This document shows, piece after piece, positions 45,775 to 57,900 of a stretch of 64,000 nt of DNA. The notes under the pieces were generated by a model that was given only the letters and a program-made list of their open reading frames with translations, ran no database searches and had not been told where the DNA came from. The DNA lies in the NCBI GenBank assembly GCA_035635855.1, contig DASQAF010000025.1:230754-294753 (forward strand), written 5' to 3'. The position numbers and the translations under genes are program-made. The stretch is from UBA11740 sp035635855 (GTDB taxonomy: Bacteria; Acidobacteriota; Blastocatellia; Pyrinomonadales; Pyrinomonadaceae). The number at the start of each line of letters is the position of its first letter. Within the stretch, counting starts at the first letter, position 1.

Positions 45775-46179
45775 ATGGCCATAATCGAAACGAAACCTGC
45801 TTACTACAATTGTTCGAAGTGTCCGGCGTACTGCTGCTCGATATACGAGCGCGTGCAAGTTACCAAACGCGATCTAAAACGCCTGGCAAAACACTTCGCG
45901 GTCGATTTGGAAACTGCGGCGCGGCGCTTCACCAGCATCTGGCAAGGTGAACGCGTCCTGCGGCGCAAGGCCGATCCGATTTTCGGCAAGGCCTGCAAGT
46001 TCCTGAATCCCGACACGCGGCAGTGCACCATTTATCACGCGCGACCACTGGTGTGCCGCGAATTTCCGGGCCGGGCGCGGTGCGCTTACTATGATTTGCT
46101 GCAGTTTGAGCGGGTCCAGCAGGGCGACGATACCGTTCTGCCGCTGGTGCAGATTACCTTTCGCAACGGCCACAAGTAA
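45775..46179 (+). CDS. YkgJ-family cysteine cluster protein
   Basis: 134 residues, starting 14 bases after the previous stop. The cysteines of the CxxCPAYCC start (NCSKCPAYCCSIYE), CKFLNPDTRQCTIYHARPLVCREFPGRARC and one further Cys match the zinc or iron-binding cluster of the YkgJ (CxxCxxCC) family. The family is of unknown function but is often placed next to enzymes. Context ties it to the deoxyhypusine-synthase-like enzyme. Confidence 0.88.
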   Translation: MAIIETKPAYYNCSKCPAYCCSIYERVQVTKRDLKRLAKHFAVDLETAARRFTSIWQGERVLRRKADPIFGKACKFLNPDTRQCTIYHARPLVCREFPGRARCAYYDLLQFERVQQGDDTVLPLVQITFRNGHK

Positions 46180-46185
46180 TTAATC

Positions 46186-46407
46186 ATGGAAGATTTTTTG
46201 AGGACCCTGATAGGTCGCAAGATCGACGCTCGCTGTGGCGCCACATTGAACCTGCGCGGCGAAATCCTCAACGTGGAAAACGGAGTGCTGCATTTGAAGG
46301 ACGAGGATGGCGAGGTGTGCTACGTCGCCGTCGATAAGATAATCGCCGTCTGGGAAAAGCGTGATAAGGATAAAGAACGCCAGCCGGGTTTCGTGTTCAA
46401 GAGCTAG
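46186..46407 (+). CDS. 73-residue MM0924-like small beta protein
   Basis: 73 residues, six bases after the YkgJ-type stop. MEDFLRTLIGRKIDARCGAT, then strand-rich LRGEILNVENGVLHLKDEDG and CYVAVDKIIAVWEKRD, look like a compact Sm/SH3-like barrel. I recall this as the MM0924 family of short archaeal and acidobacterial proteins, but cannot verify. A single cysteine pair of unpaired residues is present. It closes the three-gene operon. Confidence 0.75.
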   Translation: MEDFLRTLIGRKIDARCGATLNLRGEILNVENGVLHLKDEDGEVCYVAVDKIIAVWEKRDKDKERQPGFVFKS

Positions 46408-46425
46408 AGTTAAGCATTGGCTCAA

Positions 46426-46507
46426 CGGTGCATTAGCCCGACCGTAAGGGAGGGCTCAGAGTTCGGCGCGGAAAGGAGCCCTCCCTTACGGTCGGGCTAA
46501 CGCACCG
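46426..46507. repeat. 32-bp inverted repeat, 31 of 32 paired
   Basis: Arms 46426-46457 and 46476-46507 are reverse complements except one base; they contain TTAGCCCGACCGTAAGGGAG. The 18-base loop is GC-rich. The element lies 18 bases after the MM0924-like stop and just before the terminator, in the gap between two convergent genes. Confidence 0.9.
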
Positions 46508-46541
46508 TCGGGCTCGCACCGGCGAGCCAGGCAAACCAAAA

Positions 46542-46579
46542 GGCCGCAGCGGAAATGCTCCGTTGCGGCCTTTGTTTGT
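46542..46579. terminator. bidirectional terminator between convergent genes
   Basis: GGCCGCAGCGGA (46542-46553) pairs with TCCGTTGCGGCC (46559-46570) around a 5-base loop. A T-rich tract follows (TTTGTTTGT) on the plus strand, and AAAA precedes it, so it can serve both the plus-strand operon and the minus-strand NlpC gene. Confidence 0.8.
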
Positions 46580-46596
46580 CTACACGATTCGGAAAA

Positions 46597-47262
46597 TTAA
46601 GGCTGATTCTCGTCTTCCACGTCCGTCACTGTCGCGGGTGGCTTTGCGGCGCGTGCTTTCTGATTCATCAGCGGTGTTTGCATCAGATCCAGCGGCACTC
46701 GGCGAAAGCCATCGACGCGCGACAACCAGTAATCGTTGAAAGGCGAATAGATGACGCCATGATGCCGCGAGGAATGATAAAAGCCGTGTTCATCGCCGAC
46801 GATCCCGACATGCGCCAGCCCGCTGAAGAAAACCAGGGTGCCAAACTTGAACTCCTCACCCTTTGGCGGCGCGGCGAACGTCGCCCAATAGGAACGCGCC
46901 GGACCACGTTGGAAATTCAGACCTATGTCCTGAAACGAGCGCCACACAAAGCCTGAGCAATCAAACGAGTCCGGACCTGTCCCGGTGTAGTGATAAGTCG
47001 CTCCCAAATGCGATTGCATCGCCGTCAACAAGAGCTGATCAAAACGGCCGCTTACAACGCCAGCGCCCACGGTCCGCGGTCGGCCCTCTTCCGTCATCGG
47101 CGGCGTCGACATCTCCGTCTCCAATCGCGGCGCGCCACTGGAATCGACGGTCGGGCGAGTTTTGTGCGAATCGCTTTCGCTGCTTTGGGCAGCTACACCG
47201 GCCGTCAGAAGAAATGCGAAGCAGACAACAAGCAAACGGGGGAATAGTTTTAGAACAGTCAA
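46597..47262 (-). CDS. secreted NlpC/P60 endopeptidase
   Basis: 221 residues, TTG start at 47262 with weak ribosome binding. The signal peptide is LLVVCFAFLLTAGVAAQ. A disordered linker (residues 25-60) precedes an NlpC/P60 domain: catalytic cysteine in SFDCSGFVWRSF, histidine in LAHVGIVGD and the third polar residue near HHGVIYSPFN. Such enzymes cleave peptidoglycan stem peptides in the periplasm. A short C-terminal tail is hydrophilic. It is convergent with the deoxyhypusine-synthase operon. The 284-base gap upstream (47263-47546) shows nothing. Confidence 0.9.
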   Translation of the reverse strand: MTVLKLFPRLLVVCFAFLLTAGVAAQSSESDSHKTRPTVDSSGAPRLETEMSTPPMTEEGRPRTVGAGVVSGRFDQLLLTAMQSHLGATYHYTGTGPDSFDCSGFVWRSFQDIGLNFQRGPARSYWATFAAPPKGEEFKFGTLVFFSGLAHVGIVGDEHGFYHSSRHHGVIYSPFNDYWLSRVDGFRRVPLDLMQTPLMNQKARAAKPPATVTDVEDENQP

Positions 47263-47546
47263 GGGGTTCTCGATTCTGCTAATCAGTCTTGGTATTGCTT
47301 AACTTAATGCGGGAGGAGTCGGGGCAAAATCGATTCTAACTGCTGCGAGTGAGTGCCACAACAAGCAATGTGACTGTTTCGTGATAACGCATCATCATGA
47401 GTTAAGGAGTGACCCGATTGAGGTCATCTGATCAAGAACCTGCTCTAAAAAATGAGTGACGAAAGGCAAACCGTCTCATCTAGGAACATAGGCGGTCAGT
47501 TTGACGGTGCGAAAGTTCAAAACGGGACAAGCGCTTTCGGAAACCT

Positions 47547-48770
47547 TTATCTTGAAAGGACCGAAGCGGGCTCGCGAACATTTTCCAGGACTTTGCTTGC
47601 GTTGCGCTCGCGATCGCGGCTGTCGTACATCGCGCGGTCTGCGTCCTCGATTGCTCGACCCAGGTCCTTCAACGATTGGAATCCGCAAACGCCGGACGAA
47701 ACTCTGATCGTAACCGGCGCACCGGTCCATTGCTCGCCATTTCGCTCCAGAATCTCGTTCAGGGATTGCATACGACGGCTAGCCTCTTCCTCGCGAAGCT
47801 TGAACAGGAGCACCAGAAACTCGTCGCCGCCCCAGCGGAACAGCATGTCGTCCGCGCGAATCAGCGAGCGCACGGCGCGCGCCACCGCGCGAATTGCTTT
47901 ATCGCCAACACTATGACCCATCGTGTCGTTGATCGGCTTTAAGTTATCGATATCGATAACCGCGACACAGCCGTCTACTTCGGATTCTGAGTTCCCCGCA
48001 TCGGGGCTGAGCAAGGAATGAAAAGCATGCCGGTTCAGCGCTTCAGTGAGCGGATCCATGCGGACCATCAATTCCAGTTTGTGGTGCGCCGTGGTCATCT
48101 GGCGATTGGCGGCTTCGACTTCTCTGCGGACGCCTTCCAGCAGCACCATCATAGTGCCAAAGCCCAGCAGAATTTCCAGAAGCAGATCGAAGATGGATGT
48201 GTATTGCAGATAGCCGGTCGGCACCGTGATTCCCCAAAGGCCTTTGCGGGCTGCAAAGGCCGGAAGGTAATGAAGAAAGTCGAGACTTAAAAGAACCAGC
48301 GCCGCCGCCATTACCCGCAGACCGGGACTTCCCTCGCGACGGCGAAACGCCGGGAACAGCGCGATGAATGATGCCGCGAACAACCCGGCCATGACCGTCG
48401 CCTGCACCATGAAGAGATCGTTGAAGTCGAGGGAAACATACGGCAGCACCGCAGCCAGCAGTGCTGCCGGAATAAATAGTAAATAGCCGCGCACCGTCGG
48501 TCGCGTCCCGGTCGCCAGATAACGGCAGCCACCAATGAACATCAGACCGAATGTGTATTCACCAAAAAAATAGAGCGAATAAAACAGCCGGTGCTGAGGC
48601 GCGATATGAAAGCCGGCAAACAAACTCACCAGCGCCAGGGACAAACTTATCCACGCGCCCGTCCAGCATTTCAGAGCAGCACTCTTGATCGAGCCTCGCA
48701 TTGACAGCGAAAGCAGGGCCATCAATAAGATGCCAACACACTGAATTGCCAGTCCGACGTTCGCGCTCAT
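47547..48770 (-). CDS. membrane-bound diguanylate cyclase (GGDEF)
   Basis: 407 residues. Seven or more hydrophobic segments occupy residues 5-210 and form a membrane sensor. A short coiled-coil (EGVRREVEAANRQMTTAHHKLEL) leads to the GGDEF domain: DIDNLKPINDTMGHSVGD and the intact active-site WGGDEF at residues 313-318. The inhibitory RxxD site (RADD, 305-308) lies five residues before GGDEF, so product inhibition by c-di-GMP is expected. No EAL domain is present. The output is probably a switch between motile and sessile life. Confidence 0.93.
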   Translation of the reverse strand: MSANVGLAIQCVGILLMALLSLSMRGSIKSAALKCWTGAWISLSLALVSLFAGFHIAPQHRLFYSLYFFGEYTFGLMFIGGCRYLATGTRPTVRGYLLFIPAALLAAVLPYVSLDFNDLFMVQATVMAGLFAASFIALFPAFRRREGSPGLRVMAAALVLLSLDFLHYLPAFAARKGLWGITVPTGYLQYTSIFDLLLEILLGFGTMMVLLEGVRREVEAANRQMTTAHHKLELMVRMDPLTEALNRHAFHSLLSPDAGNSESEVDGCVAVIDIDNLKPINDTMGHSVGDKAIRAVARAVRSLIRADDMLFRWGGDEFLVLLFKLREEEASRRMQSLNEILERNGEQWTGAPVTIRVSSGVCGFQSLKDLGRAIEDADRAMYDSRDRERNASKVLENVREPASVLSR

Positions 48771-48996
48771 TTATTTTCCCTGAGTGTGAGCTGACGCATC
48801 TTGAAAAGATGCGAGGAGGAGGGGGGCGAACCTGCTCGCCAAAGGCATTCTACCGAAATCAGTAACGCAGGCGCTACAACTTTGTATGCGGGTAGTGGCC
48901 CAATCGTACGAATTGCGGGTTTTGACTAAAAAGTGCAGGAAAACACGCACATCTGACGGTCAGGCCACCACCTCCTTCGCGGCATCGACTCGAGGA

Positions 48997-50202
48997 TTAC
49001 CGTTGCAACTCTGACAGCAGCTTGCGATTCAGCTCAGCATCAAGCGGCTCAAGCATACGACTCTGGGCCATGGCTGACTCGCGATCTCCGATTTCCAGAT
49101 AGGCCAGACCGAGGTTGTAATAGGCCTCAGGTTGGTCGGGCCGCAAACGCGCCGCGTGCTGGTAAGCTTCAATCGCTTGCTTGAAACGCCCGGCGTAGTA
49201 ATGCGCATCGCCCAACTTGTTGTAGGCCTCCGCCGAGGTCGGGCGGAGAGCCAGCGCGCGTTGATAGGCGCGAATCGCCTCATCATTGCGGCCCTGCTTG
49301 ACCTTGCAATAGCCGATCTGGATCCAGGTCTCGGGCCGGCGCGGATTACGATTGGCGGCGGTCTCGAAATAATTGAGAGCGCTCTCGTAGTTTCCCAGCC
49401 ACAGCGAATCAATCCCGCCGCGATACCACAACTCAGCAATGACCTCCGGCTGGGTCGTCGATCGGTTTTTCGTCGCCAACTGATCGAAGCTGATGAGCTC
49501 TCCTCGAGTGAGCGAAGCCACGCGGGGCGCGCCCAGCGCCAGATTAATGTTCTGTCCGTTGGTCACCTTAACCGTGATGATACCAATGACCTGCCCGCGC
49601 ATATTGAAAAGCGGGCTCCCGCTGTTGCCGTGCGAAACCGGCGCCGTAATTTGAACGATGCGGCCGATGTCCGGCACTTCGCGGACGGCAGAGACTATTC
49701 CATCGCTTACCGAACCTTCGAGCCGCAGCGGATTCCCGATCGCGAAAACTCTTTCACCTTCTTCCGGCAAGGCAACTGCGAGAGTCAGCGGTCGCGAACG
49801 TTCCGGAGGCAGGTCGACACTGAGTAACGCCAGGTCGCCTTCCTCGTCAACAGCCAGCGCGCCGCCGACCGGATAAGTTCGACCCTTGCCTTCGAGCGTA
49901 TGGATTTCTACTCGGCGCGCGCCGCGAATGACGTGCAGGTTGGTCACCACTTCACCGGGCCGGATAAAGAATCCGCTGCCGCTAATCAGCGGCTCTCCCT
50001 TCGCGTCATAGGTCAGCACTGAAACGACCGAAGGCTTAACGCGACGGACAAGATCGGGAAGCGCGTCCTGCGGAGCTTGGGCGACAAACGTTACCTTGTC
50101 GTTATTAACCGGACCGGAAAGCGCGTCCTGCGCATGAACGAGTTGAATAGACGCGAACAGGGACAGAACGACTATGGTGAGACGGGGGATACTTCTTTTC
50201 AA
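48997..50202 (-). CDS. S1C trypsin-like protease with C-terminal TPR repeats
   Basis: 401 residues, TTG start at 50202 behind AGGAGG. The signal peptide is LTIVVLSLFASIQLVHAQ. The serine-protease domain has the triad His90 (VVTNLHVIRG), Asp123 (EGDLALLSV) and Ser194 (VSHGNSGSPLF). There is no PDZ domain as in DegP; instead about four tetratricopeptide repeats (residues 260-395, such as PETWIQIGYCKVKQGRNDEA) follow. The TPR region probably binds substrate or partner proteins. A periplasmic protein-quality-control role is inferred. Confidence 0.9.
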   Translation of the reverse strand: MKRSIPRLTIVVLSLFASIQLVHAQDALSGPVNNDKVTFVAQAPQDALPDLVRRVKPSVVSVLTYDAKGEPLISGSGFFIRPGEVVTNLHVIRGARRVEIHTLEGKGRTYPVGGALAVDEEGDLALLSVDLPPERSRPLTLAVALPEEGERVFAIGNPLRLEGSVSDGIVSAVREVPDIGRIVQITAPVSHGNSGSPLFNMRGQVIGIITVKVTNGQNINLALGAPRVASLTRGELISFDQLATKNRSTTQPEVIAELWYRGGIDSLWLGNYESALNYFETAANRNPRRPETWIQIGYCKVKQGRNDEAIRAYQRALALRPTSAEAYNKLGDAHYYAGRFKQAIEAYQHAARLRPDQPEAYYNLGLAYLEIGDRESAMAQSRMLEPLDAELNRKLLSELQR

Positions 50203-50520
50203 GGCGACCTCCTACTGCGTACTGCGAAACGAGACTGAAGGGTGCGTCAATGGCGCGTGCAACTTACGCGTCAATCGCGCGCTCACGCCACTTGAAAAAC
50301 TAAAAAGTACTCTTTGCCGGGATTGTCTGCTGTTTTCAGCGCTGCTCGCCAGCCGGCGCTACGGTCGGGAAGACTCAAAACGAGACGACTGGGGACGCCA
50401 TCGTCGCGGGCATCTTAGCGCAAGCTTCGCTGGTTGGGAAGAGAAATTTGTCGTCGTCCCTTTCCCAACAAGAGCGGCGGGCGCGGTAGGCCAATTCAGG
50501 CGCCAGGAGTCTCCTCTTCG

Positions 50521-50613
50521 CTGGGAACGCGGACGTCCCGTCCGCATTGAGCGCAGCGCGAAGAACCTAAGCGAACTTCGTTCGCCGTGCGGACGAGACG
50601 TCCGCGCTCCCAG
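50521..50613. repeat. diverged GCGGACGTCC inverted repeat
   Basis: Arms 50521-50546 and 50588-50613 pair at 24 of 26 positions. The internal loop contains TTGAGCGCAGCGCGAAG, the same motif as the loop of the element at 1385-1499. It lies between the protease gene and the rpoC terminator, in a 477-base gap. The first 300 bases of that gap (50203-50520) show no gene. Confidence 0.85.
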
Positions 50614-50617
50614 CCCC

Positions 50618-50653
50618 CAAAAAGTAAAACACCCGCCATTTTCAGCGGGTGTT
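50618..50653 (-). terminator. Rho-independent terminator of rpoC
   Basis: On the minus strand AACACCCGC (complement of 50645-50653) pairs with GCGGGTGTT (complement of 50628-50636) around an 8-base loop, followed by TTACTTTTTGG. It ends the rpoB-rpoC transcript 27 bases after the rpoC stop. Confidence 0.9.
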
Positions 50654-50679
50654 CTACTACTTGGGAGCTGTGGAGGAAG

Positions 50680-54921
<4,242 letters not shown>

Positions 54922-54948
54922 TTTAGTTTCTCCGTCGTTCTTCAAATA

Positions 54949-54983
54949 CGACCTATAGGACTTATCGGACCTATAGGGCTTAT
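54949..54983. repeat. two tandem 17-18 bp units between rpoB and rpoC
   Basis: CGACCTATAGGACTTAT (54949-54965) is followed at once by CGGACCTATAGGGCTTAT (54966-54983). The unit contains the palindrome CCTATAGG. It occupies most of the 74-base rpoB-rpoC spacer; it is not close to any consensus -10/-35 pair. Confidence 0.8.
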
Positions 54984-54995
54984 AAACCGAGTTAA

Positions 54996-57900
54996 CTAGA
55001 TCCCCGACGTGATCAGCGGCTCAGCGATTGGCTCATCAGCTTCGCCGTTCTTTTGCACCAGCTCAACGTCAAGGCAAAGCGATTGCAGCTCGCGCACCAG
55101 CACGTTGAATGACTCCGGCAAGCCCGGATCGAAATCCGCTTCGCCCTTGACGATCGCCTCATAAATCTTCGACCGTCCCGCGACGTCGTCCGATTTAGCC
55201 GTCAGCAATTCCTGGAGGATGTGCGCGGCGCCGTATGCTTCCAGGGCCCACACTTCCATTTCACCGAAGCGCTGTCCGCCGAACTGCGCCTTGCCGCCCA
55301 GCGGTTGCTGCGTGATCAGCGAGTACGGCCCAATCGAGCGGGCGTGAATCTTATCGTCGACAAGATGCGAAAGCTTCAGCATATAGATGTAGCCGACCGT
55401 CACCTTCTGCTCGAAAGGATCGCCACTCAAACCGTCATATAACACGGCCTTGCCGGACTCGTTGACGATCTGAGGTAGCCCGAGTTCGTCCGCGCGAGCG
55501 CCGGCTTCTCGAAGTTTCTGTTTGATCTCTTTTTCGGTCGCGCCGTCGAAAACCGGCGTCGCGAAATAGAGACCCAGGACGCGCGCGGCCCAGCCGAGGT
55601 GCGTCTCGAGAATCTGACCCACGTTCATTCGCGACGGGACACCCAACGGATTCAGAACGATTTCTACCGGCGTGCCGTCGGGCAGATAAGGCATGTCCTC
55701 TTCCGGCAGGATGCGCGCGATCACACCCTTGTTACCATGGCGGCCGGCCATCTTGTCACCGACCGAAAGTTTCCGCTTCATGGCTATGAAGACTTTCACC
55801 ATCTTGATCACGCCGGGTGAAAGCTCGTCGCCCTGTCGCAGCTTGGCAATCTTCTCTTCGTAAATATCGGAAAGAATCTTGATCTGCCGCTCCGTCCGAT
55901 CCTCGTACTCTTTAACTTCGGCAGTCGCATCGACGCGCGAGCCGGCGACCTGAGCTTTGCGCAGTGCTTTGGGTTCGACCGCTTTAAGCATCTCGCGCGT
56001 AATCGGCTCGCCTTTGGGAATCACCACCTCGCGATTGGCGGTCAGATCGTGCGAAAGCTTGCGGCCTTCGAACAGTTCGTAAATGCGCTCGTCACGCTGC
56101 TCGTGCAGGATGCGAATTTCATCTTCCAGGTCACGCCGCAGACGTTCTTCTTCGCCCTCTTCGATCGACAGCGAACGCTGGTCTTTTTCCTGACCTTTGC
56201 GCGTGAAGACCTGAACATCCACCACCGTGCCGTCGATTCCCGGCGGCGAAACCAGCGAAGCGTCTTTAACGTCCGCGGCTTTCTCACCAAAGATTGCGCG
56301 CAGCAGTTTCTCTTCCGCGGTTAATTGCGTCTCGCCCTTGGGTGTGACTTTGCCGACCAGGATCGAACCGGGCTTGACCTGGGCGCCGATGCGAATGATG
56401 CCGCTCTCGTCCAGATCACGCAGCATATTCTCGCCGACGTTCGGAATGTCGCGGGTGATTTCTTCCGGACCCAGCTTAGTGTCCCGGGCTTCGATCTCGA
56501 GTTCCTCGATGTGGATCGAAGTGTAGTAATCCTCTTTAACCAGCCGCTCAGAAACCAGGATCGCGTCTTCAAAGTTATAGCCGCGCCACGGCATGAAGGC
56601 GACCAGGACGTTGCGGCCCAACGCCAGCTCGCCGCGATCGGTGCAGGGCCCGTCGGCGATCACCTGACCTTTTGCGACGCGCTCTCCCACGTGCACGATG
56701 GGGCGTTGGTTAATGCAGGTATTCTGGTTCGAACGCTTGAACTTAATCAGCGTGTAAATGTCCGCCGTCACTTCGCGCGAGATCGTGCCGTCCACATTGT
56801 GATCGGCTTTGACGATGATGCGCTCGGAATCAGTGTAGTCGACCACGCCGTCGCGTTTCGCGATTACCACCGCGCCTGAGTCGCGGGCAGTCACGTTTTC
56901 CATGCCGGTGCCGATGTAGGGTGCTTCGGCCCGTAGCAAAGGGACTGACTGGCGCTGCATGTTCGAACCCATCAGGGCGCGGTTCGCGTCATCGTTCTCC
57001 AGAAAAGGAATCAAAGACGCGGCCACGGAAACCAGTTGTTTCGGCGACACGTCGACGAATTCGATCTCGTCACGCTGGGCCAGAATAAACTCGCCAGCCT
57101 TTCGCGCGGCGTTCCGCTCGTTAACGATGTAACCGTTCTCGTCCAGCTCGATGTTGGCCTGACCGACGACGTGCTTATCCTCTTCCCAGGCGGTCAGATA
57201 AAACGGGAACGGCTCAAAGCTCGCCTTTTCACCGCTGGCGCTGACGCGCTTGTTGGCTTTGTCGACGTCATCGTGCGGCACGTGATCGTTGGGCTTGAAC
57301 TTTGTATCGCCGCCGTTGATGACGCGCACAAACTCAGTCACGACGCCATTGACAACCTTGCGGTATGGCGATTCGATAAAACCGAATGGATTGATGCGCG
57401 CATAACATGACAGAGATGAAATCAATCCGATGTTCGGACCTTCAGGCGTCTCGATGGGACAGATACGTCCATAGTGGGTCGGGTGTACGTCGCGCACTTC
57501 GAATCCAGCGCGTTCGCGGCTCAGACCGCCTGGTCCCAGGGCCGACAGGCGCCGCTTGTGCGTGATCTCGGAAAGCGGATTGGTCTGATCCATGAACTGT
57601 GACAACTGCGACGATCCGAAGAACTCGCGCACCGCGGCCGTGACCGGCTTGGCGTTGATGAGATCGCGCGGCATAGTCGTCTGCATCTCCTGATGGATCG
57701 ACATCTTTTCTTTGATCGCGCGCTCCATCCGCTCCAGCCCGATGCGAAACTGGTTTTCCAGCAACTCGCCGACGGCCCGCACCCGCCGATTGCCGAGATG
57801 ATCGATGTCATCAGCCTGATAGATGGGTTTCTTCTCGTCGTCGACCGGATTCTTGCGCATCTTCAGGACGTAAGAGACGACTTCAAAGAAATCGCCGGCC

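Noticed and set aside
47452..47916. 154-codon plus-strand frame
   Set aside because: Mostly antisense to the GGDEF gene, with no ribosome binding site and Ser/Arg-rich shadow composition.
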